This document shows positions 47,179-58,909 of a stretch of 64,000 nucleotides of DNA, one piece after another. The stretch spans positions 434,001 to 498,000 of the forward strand of contig JASBNA010000012.1 in NCBI GenBank assembly GCA_038087015.1, given 5' to 3'. Origin of the DNA: Cerrena zonata (lineage: Eukaryota; Basidiomycota; Agaricomycetes; Polyporales; Cerrenaceae). Numbering within the stretch: position 1 is the stretch's first letter; each line of letters opens with the position of its first letter. The translations under genes were made by a program, and so were the position numbers. The notes beneath the pieces were generated by a model, which saw only the letters and a program-made list of their open reading frames with translations, was not told the origin of the DNA and did not search any database.

Positions 47179-48317
47179 ATGCCCCCACAACCAGGAGTCT
47201 TTGCTATATCGTTCGTGGTTCCAAATGTTATATTCGACTAGCACCGTACCGACTCAGATATTCCTTTCTTCAGCCATCCCGTTGCTGGACCAAGTAGGAT
47301 ACACGGTACGTGCATTTGGGAACATCTCGGAGACGAGTGTAGCGACTGAACGCACCTTAGGTACACCAGTAGAAGACCCAAAGAGAAAACGAAAGGACTT
47401 CGTTGGTCGTCTTGACAAGGAGCTCAAGAATGAGTGAGTAGCAAGATACATTCGAAATAGTTGCCACTCACATAGGGTTTCGTGTCGTTGCAGTATCTAC
47501 TACTCAGGGAAACACTACCAGGAAGAGATCATGGAACTTAATAAGCTCTCGTACGGCCTTGCCATCCGTCCAGAGGCTGTACCGGCATACCAATTGCGTT
47601 TATATCCCGTCTCGCTCGAACGGTCTGCATTACTTGCGTCCTTGATATATCAGGAGAAGTACTCTCTGGATAATATCCAGACTGCATATGAAGAAGAACG
47701 CGAAAAGGTAGAAGAGGAGTGGAAGAAGGGCAGAGATCGTATTAGAGAACGGCTGTTGGAAGGGATCGAAGAGAGGAAACGGCGTGCAAGAGAAGAGAAG
47801 GATGGAGAGGGAACTGTTGGTGGTGAGTGGTATCACACCATTCCGTTGTTCATTGAATTTAGTAGTTCATCTTCTAGATGGTGCACTGGATTCCCAGTCC
47901 CGACCACATATCACCCGTAAATTACGAAACAAACTAGGAGGTACCTCCCCGCCTCCAACACCTCTATCAAGCACCACCCCAGGTGTAAACGGAGGTATCA
48001 CATCAATAGCTTCGGGGCCTATTACTTCAGGTCCTTTCCTCAATCCTCACTCCCTCTCCGTGGATGAACTTCCTTCTCCATTCCCTCTTCCCTTAACTTC
48101 GACCCATGCCAATTCATCGAACAGCGGAACCGGTTCCAACAGTCGACGGCGGCCCAAAGGAGGAGGAAGGGACAACCAGCAAGGAGGCGTCTTGGGCAAG
48201 AGCATGACTTTCCTCGGTTCTGCCAAGGAGGCCGAGATTGAATCCGACTTGGTGGAAATCCGAAGGGGAAACAAGAGACGTAGGGCTGCTGCGAACGCTA
48301 CCTTGAACAAGGGCTAG
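47179..48317 (+). CDS. Sds3-like subunit of the Rpd3/Sin3 histone deacetylase complex
   Basis: Exons: 47179-47196, 47242-47305, 47361-47433, 47494-47822, 47878-48317; 307 aa. The Sds3-like domain occupies about residues 40-165: KDFVGRLDKELKND, HYQEEIMELNKLS, then a long coiled coil (YSLDNIQTAYEEEREKVEEE, ERLLEGIEERKRRAREEKDG). The C-terminal half is Ser/Pro/Gly-rich and ends with a short conserved helix (EAEIESDLVEIRRGNKRRR). Sds3 proteins stabilise the Sin3-Rpd3 corepressor and dimerise through the coiled coil; nuclear. The first two exons are small; the first donor (GTCTTT) is weak and is the least certain junction. Confidence 0.82.
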
Positions 48318-48522
48318 CTTTCAAGGTTTACATGTGTTCTTACTGTGTTTTGCCTCACTACTCTCTCGTGTATCTTAGTTTACTATGTATGTTATCTGTT
48401 ACTTTATCCTAGCCGAATCTTGGGTCTATTTCTCCTGTTGTGGTATGGGCGGATCACGGCGGTCGAGAACGTTTAGTTAGAGTTGACCGGGGTGAGAACG
48501 GGTGAAATGTTCAAAAAGAGGT
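48318..48522. other. 3' flank of the SDS3-like gene
   Basis: T-rich 3' UTR-like sequence lies up to the tRNA gene. No other feature. Confidence 0.35.
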
Positions 48523-48614
48523 TGTCACCTGTGCGATTCGAACACACGCGTGCAAAGCACAACCGCTGGCGCTGAAATAGCAGGCGATCCCGTTAACCAC
48601 TCCGGCAAAGTGAC
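48523..48614 (-). tRNA. tRNA-Ser(GCT) with a ~10 nt intron
   Basis: This is a type II tRNA on the minus strand. The acceptor stem pairs GTCACTT with AGGTGAC. The D-arm is CCG-GAGTGGTTAA-CGG. The anticodon stem pairs ATCGC with GCGGT around loop CTGCTA-A, giving anticodon GCT. A long variable arm (GTGC-TTT-GCAC) and a T-arm GTGTG-TTCGAAT-CGCAC follow. Ten extra bases after A37 (TTTCAGCGCC) are needed for the stem and fit the canonical intron site. The discriminator reads A rather than the G normal for serine tRNAs. The gene may therefore be poorly charged, or the 3' end shifted by one. Confidence 0.85.
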
Positions 48615-49689
48615 GTAACCCCGTGTTTCTTGCACAGGTAGATAGTCACAACGTGATAACATTTGTTTGTGTTAGGCACCAGCCAAGCCGAGAAAGGGGG
48701 CCCCTCTTTCATCCCACCACCATCTATCTCGTATTGCACGAGCCTGCTCTAAGTGTGTTGTAGCAGCTTGTAGCAGGTGCTTCTAATTGAATGCTCAAAA
48801 GCAGCCTACGTCTCTACTTGGATCCTAACGGACCACTGATTACCCCACATCATTCGTTCCTGGCATTATATTGAACGCCGGAGTTTAGTACGAGTTATCA
48901 GGTGAGTCCATGCATACATGACATCTTACGGCCCATATATTTGAGTCCGTTATGACCTGTCGTTGGCGGGTGTTGCGTTGTCTTGTTCAATGTTGACCAG
49001 ATGTTCGCATGCAGCCAGACGTTGCTGGCCAGTGACGACGTCTGTCTCCGCCAACTCAATTCAGTGTCATATATGCTCGCCAAGCGGAACATTATTTTGC
49101 CTGTAGCTGTAGTAATGAGGATGGGTGTTTCCGTTCTTGTTTCCATGGCTATAAAGGTTAAACACGATATCCTGCCTTGAAACAACGGTTCATGTATACA
49201 GCAACGTTATATTGCACTACCAAGCCTGGCATAGCGAGTTCCCATATGTTCTTTAGAATATGTGTTGCTTGGATGACTGGGAAACCCTTGCCCTCTACGC
49301 TTTAGCAGTAGTATGCTAGCCTCGAAGAACCCTGCGCACATATTGTTCTGTCTATAGCCGGCCGGGTGCTTCCTCGAATGGGTGGATGCCCGAGTTCTAG
49401 AGTCCTCGTCGGGCACTCTAGTCGAAGCTTTCCTTGTGGGCAGAGTATTGAAGCGATTATGAGTTTGCTAGACACGTTTCATGGAACCATTTCATTATAG
49501 TCCAGAACGTGCTTCTGACCGTATGATAGAGTTCTTCGTTTCACTGTCTTCCATTTTTGTTCTAATCCAGTGTCTCACATTTCCCTTTATATAGCGCTCA
49601 CTGTCAATACTGCATTTTAATTCCTTCACCTCCGCCTTCGAAACCTTCGTCGTTTGTTTCTTGCACCCTTCCTATATCATTCGCATATC
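48615..49689. other. Intergenic DNA without a recognisable gene
   Basis: This 1.1 kb contains only short frames. A pyrimidine-rich stretch with TCCTTCACCTCCGCC near 49620 precedes the DUF6535-like gene and may be its promoter. Confidence 0.35.
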
Positions 49690-51353
49690 ATGGTACGAAA
49701 CAATGAACATAGCTCTGTAGAGATTAATGCTCAGTGCCTCCTCATATAGAGCCGGCAAATCACGTCTAATAGTACCATTCAGGCTTCTCAGCCACAGCGG
49801 ACGTCTACGACTGTGCAGAAAACTTCTCAATCGAAGGATGCGGCAAATTCACTTGCTAAAGTAGATAGCAATGCCATTGACGACTGTCTTGAAAGACTAC
49901 GAAACTATCGTTTATGGGTAAGCGTCAAGTATCTTATACGCCTCAGCAGTGCGCCTCATATCGGTCACCACAGACTGGAGGACTATGCGGATACGTGACA
50001 CTCTTCCTTGTCATGTCGCATAGAATTATTCTCGAAGTACCAGTGCGAGCATATACGCGACCGAGCTCGATCTACCAGTTCCACTTCGAAGAAGGTTCCA
50101 CCGATTATGTGAGTTTACCGAATAACGTCATTTGACCGAGAACATTTTCTTAATCCATCTCCCGTAGTTTCCCCCACCGCGAACAGCTACTCAACTCGTA
50201 TCCAACACTATACGAGTCCGATTTTTCTGGCTTTCCAGTTTCATCTGCTGCGGCATCACTCTCATTGCAGGCTACAGTATCAAACGTCGCTTACTTCGAT
50301 ACAAGACAGCTCAAGTTACACTTCCCAGAACATCCCCTCGCCCTGAACATATGCGACATCTTCGAATCATGCGTTGGCGCGTTCTCGAAACCGCCGCTCT
50401 CATGCCACTTCTGTTTCTCACATCCATGTTCCTATTCTTGATCGGCATCTCCGAATATCTTTATTCTTTGAATCCCTTTGCAGGCTCATTCGTCCTCATA
50501 TTTATTGCATTAGCCATGACAGGATCTCTATGGCTCACTGTCGGTCTCGCCCATCAAATTCAATTCTTATTCACTCGTGACCTAGACCTCCCCGCGGACC
50601 CAGCATTCCCTTCCGATGATCCCCAACGACGCAAGGAAGCCATTGCACTCTACTCGGATCTCGAAATCAACATGCGAGAGAAGCTGTCTAAAGTCGAAGG
50701 CGAGGAAGTTGTTGAACGTGTGCGAGGGGTTATGTCTCAACTCCTCTGTCGCGACATCCACCACCTCAAAGCGGATAATAAGGATTTGTGGCGCGAGTTG
50801 TGGAGGATGACCCTGAGAGGCAGGGCAGCTATCTCGCAATTGATGATCGATGCTCTGAATCGCCAGGTGACTGACTGGCGTGATTCGGCGGATAAGGAAG
50901 AGGTGGTCTGGGATCCGTGGATGGATGAAGCTCTTACGTGCATCGACGCTATCTTGGCCAGTGCACCGGATACGTTCGCACTTTCATTGGAAGCAGTGTC
51001 AGCTGGGAAACTTTTGGTAAGTTTACTCGGTCAGAATGACGTTGTTGCAGGTAAGGTGCTTGCGTGTCTCGCGAGTCGCAAGTCGACGCTCATTGGCCAA
51101 GAGATTCCGTCCATCGAAAGTACCCAAGGTGAGAGAATTTTACGTCCCTATATCTCAACGTGCACTAATCACCCCGATGACAGCGCTGCGTAACTTGATC
51201 GCGGGAGCTAGACAGCTTGCCTGTACAGGTCGAGTAGATCCTCTCGCTTTACGACAAGTAGTTCTGGTCATCTCCAACCATATTCAAGATAGCCTGCGTA
51301 AAAAACAGGATGAGGAGTTGACCGGGATGTTATCCCAATTCAACATTCGATGA
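49690..51353 (+). CDS. Divergent DUF6535-like membrane protein
   Basis: Exons: 49690-49692, 49783-49917, 49974-50108, 50168-51128, 51184-51353; 467 codons. The layout matches the DUF6535 fold: a helical N-terminus (SNAIDDCLERLRNYRLW), a membrane segment (TGGLCGYVTLFLVM), a second (VRFFWLSSFICCGITLIAGY), a basic loop, then RIMRWRVLETAALMPLLFLT, SMFLFLIGISEYLY and SFVLIFIALAMTGSLWLTVG. The LMPLLFLTSMFLFLIG block parallels LPLMLQVSVLLFFLG of the tandem pair at 9-17 kb. The C-terminal half is helical. The first coding exon would be the ATG alone, immediately followed by GTACGA; no other in-frame ATG lies before residue 59. The function of the family is unknown. Confidence 0.72.
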
Positions 51354-51850
51354 TCACGACCCTCGATTACTTTGTTCTTACGTCCATATCTGATATAGAT
51401 TGTGTTTTGTATTTGCCCGTCCGATTTTCTTCGTCAGCTCTGGTTTTAGTTCCTGACACTCATTTACTCGCATTATTTGTTCTTTCTCCTATTTATTCTT
51501 CGTGCCCGACGTCTCACCCAGAGAAGCACACTAGGCCCCACATTTCCGATCGCCCAATACCGTGCATTAGAAATCCTCACTCTAGGAGAAGGATCACTGT
51601 GCTCTCGCGCCTGTCACAACGCTTCGGCGTATTCGTACGATCGGTGCTTTCGGATTATCCCTGACATGTGAGTTTGGTCTACACTGTTGCTGACTCTCTT
51701 TGCTGTTTATGATTAGGATGGAGTTAGCCTGATTATCAAGACCTGTATTAGGAACGTTTGTGATATAAATACACTGTGCCGAGTCCTAGACCGACCACCA
51801 ACTCTCTGGCACAACTTAGTATATTCTGTGATAACAACCACTAAGTCCAT
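51354..51850. other. Intergenic spacer before the DLH pair
   Basis: 3' flank of the DUF6535-like gene and promoter of DLH copy 1. No other feature was recognised. Confidence 0.3.
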
Positions 51851-52933
51851 ATGTCTTCAGGATTCTGTGCCGATTGTTTCAAGGGTATGTCGGATCTCTT
51901 TAGCTATCTTGACGGCAAGGGATCCTGGGTGCTTATGCTTCTTTATGCGTAGGTGTTCGGCACGAAGGTGAAATCGAAGGTCTGTCTAGCCGGCGACTGT
52001 TCATAACAGTTAGGATGTTGATTGACTTTCGCCGACAGGCATTCTAGGTAAATTTGAACACATTGTGGGATATAAGTGTTACGTTGCCACTCCGAAGGGT
52101 GACTATCCAAGGGACAAGGTCGTTTTGTTTATGCTCGATGGTTTTGGGCTGAGGTTGGAGAACAACCTCGTACGTGACACGTTAATATACTACCAATAAT
52201 ATTTATCCTCGTTCTACGCTCGCTGTATAGCTCCTGATGGACGATTTTGCACGAAACGGCTACCGGACGATTGCTCCTGACATCTTGAATGATGATCCTG
52301 CCATAAGCTTTGATGACCCTCATTTCAATATCAACACTTGGGTCGCCAAACATACTCCCGCGTCGTGGATCCCAATTGTTGATGATGTTGTTGCAGCTCT
52401 CAAAGATGAAGGCGTCACACGGTTTGGTACGACTGGATATTGCTTCGGCGCAGGAGCTTGTATGCATCTCGCTTTGAACAATGAGAGTCATGTAACGGTG
52501 CTCTCACATCCGTCCCTTTTGAAAACACCTGATGATTTCGAGGTAGGCCGCCTCAAAGTCTGAAATAGTTTGATCTGTTTTCAATGACCTTTCGCGCTCG
52601 TAGCAATATATGGCCAAATCAAAGGCTCCCTTGCTGATCAACAGCTGTGAAGTTGACTCACAATTGGATCAAGAGGCTCAGGCAGTGGTAGACAAGCTGT
52701 TGGGAGACGGCAAGTTTGCTCCTGGGTACCAGCGTACTTACTGGAATGGCTGTGTCCACGGTTTCGCTGTTCGTGGTGATTTGGTAAGTACTATTCTGGC
52801 TACGTGGAGGCTTTTTTAATCATTATACTGACGTATTATATTTATATGTATATTCAAGAGCGACCCCAAAGTCAAAGCAGGGAAAGAAGGTGCCTTCGAG
52901 GCTACCGTAAAGTTCTTCAACAAGTACCTTTGA
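51851..52933 (+). CDS. Dienelactone hydrolase family protein, copy 1
   Basis: Exons: 51851-51884, 51953-51979, 52048-52169, 52231-52542, 52604-52783, 52859-52933; 249 aa. Alpha/beta-hydrolase of the DLH family. The N-terminus has the fungal CADCFKGVRHEGEIEGKFE signature, then KVVLFMLDGFGLRLENN. The nucleophile elbow is RFGTTGYCFGAGAC with catalytic Cys, the acid lies in NSCEVDSQLD, and the His is in CVHGFAVRGD, so the Cys-Asp-His triad is complete. DLH enzymes open lactone rings in chlorocatechol breakdown; the fungal members are mostly uncharacterised cytosolic hydrolases. It is tandem with copy 2 at 53498, with identical internal exon lengths. Confidence 0.93.
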
Positions 52934-53387
52934 AGATTTAGCCGCCTTCCCCAGACCGAAATGTAGTTTTAGGAGCATTTGTTTCTCTCAAAATTGGAGT
53001 TGTTTGAAATTAAATGTGGATAAGTCTCTTCGTATGAAATTCATCTTAGTCCAGACCTAGTAAGAATACCAGCGTGATATATTGAGCTCTTTCTCATGTT
53101 TTTTCCCCCTGAAATATCCAACCGAGACGCGCAGGGTTCTAGCAACCCCAGAAGGCCCGATAAGACATGTATCAGTATACTCTCTGAGAAACATATATGT
53201 ATAGTACTCGTTTGCCGTGCTACGTACGTATACGCCAGTTTGAAGTCACTTCCGGTCCGATCGGGGATTCCAGGTGTGGCGTACGCTCCCTACAGTGCTC
53301 CTAATACCTTTTCTCAGACCGTGACACTTACTGGGAATAATAAATAGGTTGTATCGCATGGCACGCGAGAGAGCGTCATCGATTCGC
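52934..53387. other. Spacer between the two DLH genes
   Basis: No gene was recognised; it holds the 3' UTR of copy 1 and the promoter of copy 2. Confidence 0.35.
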
Positions 53388-53396
53388 TATATATAA
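53388..53396 (+). promoter_or_regulatory. TATA box of DLH copy 2
   Basis: TATATATAA ends 102 bp upstream of the ATG at 53498. No equally clear box precedes copy 1. Confidence 0.55.
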
Positions 53397-53497
53397 GACT
53401 GGATGTTCACAGTCTTATATACACTGCGAACCTTGGTTATCCATCACATTCCCTCCTGCTAACCACTATTGTCATCGTCAAGGACTATACAGTTGCA

Positions 53498-54558
53498 ATG
53501 ACCTCTTCTGCAGGCTTTTGTGACGATTGTTTCAAAGGTACAACTTTTGTACGTTTCTACTGTGATGGAGGGTAACACATATAGTTGTTTGACTATAGGT
53601 GTTCGTCATGAAGGCGAGCCAGAGGGTTTGTACCATATCTGACAACGATCAGACAATGACGCTAACAATGAGGCACCTTGCGTTATCTAGGGAAATTCGA
53701 GCAAATCGGGGGATTCAAATGCTATGTCGGCACTCCCACTGGCGATTATCCCAAGGACAAAGTCATTATATTCTTGACAGATGTCTTCGGGTTGGTCTTG
53801 CAGAACAACCTGGTTTGTAGTCTGCTGCCACCACGTATATACATGGCCACTAATGACGTGATTTAATGTAAAGCTTTTAGTCGACGACTTTGCTAGGAAC
53901 GGCTACAAGACCATTGCCCCGGACATTTTGAACGACGATCCTATTATTGATTTCAACTCACCCACTTTCGATCGCAATGCTTGGATTGCCAAGCATGGGC
54001 CTGAATCTTGGATCCCAACTGTCGATGGAGTAATCGCGGCCCTCAAAGCTGAAGGTGTTACCCGTTTCGGTACCACTGGATACTGTTTCGGTGCTCCGCC
54101 CAGTTGGCATCTCGCCTTGAAGAATGAGAGTCATGTCACTGTGGTTTCTCATCCCTCTAGGCTTAGGATACCCGAGGACCTCGAGGCAAGTATAACATCT
54201 ATAGCATCTGTCGGCGAATGAGACAACTCAGCCAACTGTGTTTTCTAGGAGTACAAGGCCAAGTCGAAGGCCCCTCTCCTTATCAACAGCTGTGAGGTGG
54301 ACCCACAGTTCGACCCAGCTGCTCAGGCTGTCGCGGACAAGTTGTTGGGGGATGGCCAGTTCGCTCCTGGGTATCAACGTACCTATTGGGATGGTTGCAC
54401 ACACGGATTTGCTGTCCGTGGTGATTTGGTGAGTTTATCATGCCGCCATCGTGGAATGTAATTCTCTTAATTGTTGTCAATAGAGTAACCCCAAGATCAA
54501 AGCCGGAAAGGAAGGTTCATTCGAAGCTAGCGTGAAGTTCTTTAAGAAATATCTCTAA
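53498..54558 (+). CDS. Dienelactone hydrolase family protein, copy 2
   Basis: Exons: 53498-53537, 53599-53625, 53691-53812, 53874-54185, 54249-54428, 54484-54558; 251 aa. Internal exons 2-6 (27, 122, 312, 180, 75 nt) equal those of copy 1, so the pair arose by tandem duplication. The signature CDDCFKGVRHEGEPEGKFE, KVIIFLTDVFGLVLQNN, the elbow TTGYCFGAPPSW, NSCEVDPQFD and CTHGFAVRGD keep the Cys-Asp-His triad. The residues after the nucleophile changed from GACMH to PPSWH, which could alter substrate choice. The fourth intron starts GCAAGT rather than GT, a GC-AG intron. A strong TATA box lies upstream. Confidence 0.93.
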
Positions 54559-54725
54559 ATTAGAGAACGCGGCCCAAAGCCTTAAACCGGTTGAATGAGG
54601 AGGGACGAACCTCTTTGTAAATTAGCTGCCTCCTGATTATGTATCGCATCATGTTGAATGCTTGAAGAAGACTACATTGTATTGTTACACCAAGGTGATT
54701 CCCAAGGGATACTTGATTAACATCT

Positions 54726-56369
54726 TTAAATCTCCTCTATCCGACTATCTTCGTCGTCTTCGTCTTCCTCAGCGTTCTGAGACACGGCAGCATCGGTAAA
54801 TTCAATGCCATCCTTCTTCGATTCTGCACTTTCATCTCGTTTGAGGAAATTGACAAGCCTCTCGACTTGCTCTGAAACCTATGATGAATGATTATCTTTA
54901 GAAAGTTCATTTATCCGGGATAGCACTGATCATGCACCTTATCATCTGTTTCTTCCTCATGTAAAGCTCTTATGATCTGGTATACACCATTGGCTCGAAG
55001 ACATTCCCGGCCCCAGTATGTCGTACAGAGTAGGAGGAACGTTTCGACATAAGTGATCCGGATTGCGGGATCTGGTTCCCGCGTTTTCGTCGGAGGAAGG
55101 AATTGTAACGATGGCGGTAGTAGCTCTTGATCCTGAATGCAATATTCAGTATAAAAGGCAATCCGTTCTTGGAGAATATTTTACCTCGAGATCAAATTCC
55201 TCAGGACCAGCGAGTGGCATTAGAAGGTAGGGTAAGATGTTGATACCGGGAGCTACGACTGTCGATGGTGGGATGGTGAAATTCTCGGTTTCAGGCGAAA
55301 GGATTGCTCGATGCGCTTGAGTATGGAAGACGCAGTTTTTAATGGTGGAGGCAACACCTCCGCGACGAATAAGATTGTCGTGCTCAGTGAAGACAAGAAG
55401 TTTCGATAACAGATATTCTAGACTTCCGTCTGTTTTTAGAGGATCTAGGGGTCGAGGTGTCAAGAAGAACATGCGTCCCACAGGGGTCTACAGAGGATAC
55501 GATCAAAACCAGGACAAGTTTTATTTCGTTGATGTATACACTTACTATGCTAACGTTAGCAAACACGCTGGAAAGGAAGTGAAGTTCGGCTTTTCGTTTA
55601 TGCTTGGTTTTGTCTTCCTCGACACGCGCAGCTTGTAGGAAAGCGTCTAGGAGTAGCGGAAGGGCAGGGATATTTCGTGGCTCTCCTGACGGATATGGTA
55701 CAGGTGCTGGACATGTCGCCGATCTAGAGTCAACAGGGTAATATGAAGTTGGTGATTTGGGATCGGGAAGAACTGGAATGTTCATCGTAAGCAGCGTGGA
55801 GCATGCAGCTGTGGAAGAGGTAACATTGGAAAGTAGCATCGACGCAAGGTCGGCAAGGGTGGCCTGAGAGTGCTACACAAATGGTACCCATATTAAAAGC
55901 TGGACGAAGTACAAAGTCAGATAGCATACCTACCAGAATGTATGAAACTAGGAATGTCAGGAACGATGGCTCTGACAAGGAGTTATTGACCAGGGGGTCG
56001 TCTGATAGGTTGACAAGAGCTCGGAGAGCATCATGTGCAGTAGCCTATATCAAACCAAGATTAAAACGTAGGAGCAGAGACCAAAACAGACATGGTCATA
56101 CCAACTGATCACGACATAACAATTTCAAGGCACGAAGGATCTCTGTATCCTTCGGTCGTTCGAGACCACCAGCTCGTAATCCATCGAAGAATATACTTCG
56201 ATTAGGAGAATCTTTCGGTGTGTGACCAAGAAGGTTGGCTAGCGAGATTTGACGAACTTGGGGGTTCTTATCAAATAAGAAGGGAATCAACTGCAGAATA
56301 TCGGTTAGCCTTTGGGATCATTTGAGCGTCTTCGTGTGAGCTCACTTGCCGAAGTTCACTCGCTGACAT
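54726..56369 (-). CDS. HGH1: HGH1-like armadillo-repeat chaperone
   Basis: The minus-strand gene starts MSASELRQ (exon 56346-56369) and continues LIPFLFDKNPQVRQISLANL. Blocks follow: RALKLLCRDQ, ALRALVNLSDDPLVNNSL, ATLADLASMLLSNVTSS, RVEEDKTKHKRKAELHFLSS, FANVSKTPVGR-type RMFFLTPRP, NLIRRGGVASTIKNCVFHT, ILPYLLMPLAGPEEFD, LPPTKTREPDPAIRITYVET and FLLLCTTYWGRECLR. It closes with a helical and acidic tail ending SRIEEI. These are the two conserved blocks of HGH1 proteins (formerly DUF383 and DUF384). In yeast Hgh1 helps fold elongation factor eEF2 together with TRiC; cytosolic. Length and order are normal. Exon limits in the middle are approximate. Confidence 0.92.
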
Positions 56370-56767
56370 TCTGCGTTAGTACCGGTCAAGCTCAGAGGTG
56401 CGTGGTTTTGATTTAGATGAAATATGAGCTGATACTTGAGAATAGCCTAGTAGTTGAGCTCGGGAGTTCGAATTCAAAGTTTTCGTTCTGCAAGTAGCCT
56501 GACTAAGATCGTAATCTCGATCGATCGATGACGAGGGCGACAGTTTAGGCGAAAGTGTAAGATGGAAGCGAGACAGAACACGAGAGAATTGTTGAACTTG
56601 GTAAGATTAAAGCAGCCTCGTTTTTTCTCTAATAGCTAACGTATATGCATACATACAAATCTAAAAGTACGTGTTACAAATGGTATGTGTATACAACAAC
56701 AGAATGTCTCATAGAATGTCATCAACCCAGTTCGTCCAATTCGTGAAAACATGATAAGTACTATGCA
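56370..56767. other. Spacer between HGH1 and the RING gene
   Basis: This 400 bp holds the HGH1 promoter and the 3' flank of the RING gene. A GATCGATCGATG microrepeat lies near 56519-56530. Confidence 0.35.
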
Positions 56768-58909
56768 TTAAAATTCATTCATAGAATCTTCCTCGACCAG
56801 ACCAACAGCCCATATATCCGAATCCTCATCATCCGTATCGTATTCCCTATGTTCATGAACAGGAATAAGTCGATTTGCGTACCAATGCACGTCATCCTCT
56901 TGTTCTTCCGTTTCCCATCGCTCTGGGTGTTCGTGCATGTCTCGTAACAACCAGTCAATGAACTCCTCTCCCGTCTCGTCGTTAGGTAAGAGTCTTATAT
57001 TCCAGCCGAGACAGATAGTATTCCCATCTACCACGGCCGTCAGACCCGTCGCGTGATCATAGTGCATGTCGAAAAGCTCGATCATCGCGAGTGTGCAGCC
57101 ACGCCGAAGCATGCTGAGATCTTCAGAGGAGATGGCATCCATGTAGGGGAAGTCGAAGGCCGAAACATGGACAGTGGGCGGAGCCCAGCTCGGGAAAGTG
57201 TAGGAGCTCTCTTGATGGTCACTCTCAGTGCCTGACCCGTATTCAGATGACCATTGGTCGTCGTAGTCGTCATAGTCATCTTCATCAGAGTCGTCTTCCT
57301 CGCTATGGCTTTCGTCCTCTTCAGCAGGATCAAGAAAGATACCTGCCCAGGGGTCAGACGCTTCTGGACTAGGTGGAGGCGAGTCGCGTTTAGCAGTGTC
57401 GGATTTGGATTGTTGTAGTGCAGTAGCTATAGACTTCACAAGAAACAGCGGTATGGGTCGTGTTCGAATAATAGCGCGGCACATCGGACAAGTCTTCTTC
57501 CTGTAGAGAAGAGCTTCGGGGGTATCGTCGTCGAATACCTCCTCGTCGTTCGAGGGAGCTGTACGGAACCATTCTTGAAGACAAGTTTGGCATAGGACGT
57601 GGCCGCACGGAGAAAGGCTGTTCAAACATGGTATCAATTGTGATTCGAATAAAAGAATACAGCACACACCCGAAAGGTTTCAACATGATGTCCATACATA
57701 TGTTGCAAGCCATGTTAGTCTCGATAGACGAGATAATCTGCAATAAGAAGTATAAATATCGAGTAAAACCAAAGTATTAAAATATTTGCACATCTGACGA
57801 CTTCTTTGACTGCTTCTTTAGCTTATCCAGTTGTGAAGAACGTTCTGCATCAGACTATGAGAATGCGTCAACACAGAATACATTGCTGATCATCCTTGAT
57901 CTACTGACCTGTTGTAACGTAGCAAGTTCTTTTCGAAGCTTCTCGATTTCCTATATAGAACGGAGTTAGCATTACGATTTCTGTTGGCTGATTATCCTTG
58001 AGGTGCGTTATCGGGGTGTGTTGTGTTCATCGTGATGGAACGGTCAGAATCGTGCCTGGTGACTCAACAGACAGGTAAAATAGAATCGTAGAGATATTTA
58101 AGTGGCAAAACGAGAGCGCCAGGGCGCATTCCCGCAAGAGAGCACGATAGCAATGTCAATTATATGGGGCATCACCTCGTGTGACCGATTCTCTAGCATG
58201 CGCCACCATATAACGCATTCGGCAAATGACGTCCTAAGGAATGTAACGTACCTCATTTCGTTTGTTCAGCTTCTTCTCGTTACTATGCGCCTTCTGAATA
58301 ATATACAGCGAATTCAATTCATTCGTTCCTAATCTCCTCAGGAATGTAACACACCTTCTTCCATGAATCCAACTCGCTTTTTAGCCGTGTATGATCGGCG
58401 ATGGCCAGGGGACCGGTGTACACCTTACCCTCTTGTACGTCTTCGTCCGAGCCAGGGGCAGATAAGCCTTTGGCAGAGGCACGGTTGGAAGTGTCGCGTG
58501 AACGCGATCTATCCGCACGTTTCGCCTTTCCGTTGGTGCGCGTCTGAGTGTCCTGAATTACAAACATTTCCACCTCGTCTGACGTGGGCTTATGTTTGGG
58601 TTTCGACTTGCGGGAATGGTCAGTCTCCGTCGAGGCAGTAGAATCCCTTTGAGGCCGTGTGTTGGGTTTAGGGTGAGCATGAGATGGATTGTTTGAGGTA
58701 GAGGGGTGGCAATGTGGGTGGTTCGCGACCACCCTTCGCCTCTTGCGTACCAGGACAGGGTCTGCTCTTGGACCTGCGTCTTCTACAGACCATGATTCTG
58801 GTGTGTGTGGTCCCCTCAAAGGGGTTTGTGATCTGTTTTCCCTTCCCCGAGTTACACCTCCTGGGCGACGCTGGCTTGTAGGGATAGATCCCGTTGTATC
58901 AGTCGGCAT
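56768..58909 (-). CDS. Coiled-coil RING E3 ubiquitin ligase
   Basis: The minus-strand gene has about six exons. A disordered Ser/Arg/Pro-rich N-terminus (MPTDTTGSIPTSQRRPGG...) leads to a coiled coil (RLKSELDSWKK, KAHSNEKKLNKRNE, EIEKLRKELATLQQ, SSQLDKLKKQSKKS). A C3HC4 RING follows: CNICMDIMLKPFG, LSPCGHVLCQTCLQEWF and KTCPMCRAIIRTRP. After it come a very acidic stretch (EEDDSDEDDYDDYDDQ) and a conserved C-terminal domain. The coiled coil just before the RING recalls basidiomycete PSH1-like ligases, but the substrate cannot be inferred. The start is the first true ATG in the frame; a few residues upstream read through TTG only. Confidence 0.82.

Noticed and set aside
51016..51051. Possible 36 nt intron (GTAAGTTTACT...TTGTTGCAG) in the third DUF6535-like gene
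   Set aside because: The frame is open through it and codes LVSLLGQNDVVAG. Removing it is not required and it is shorter than typical introns.
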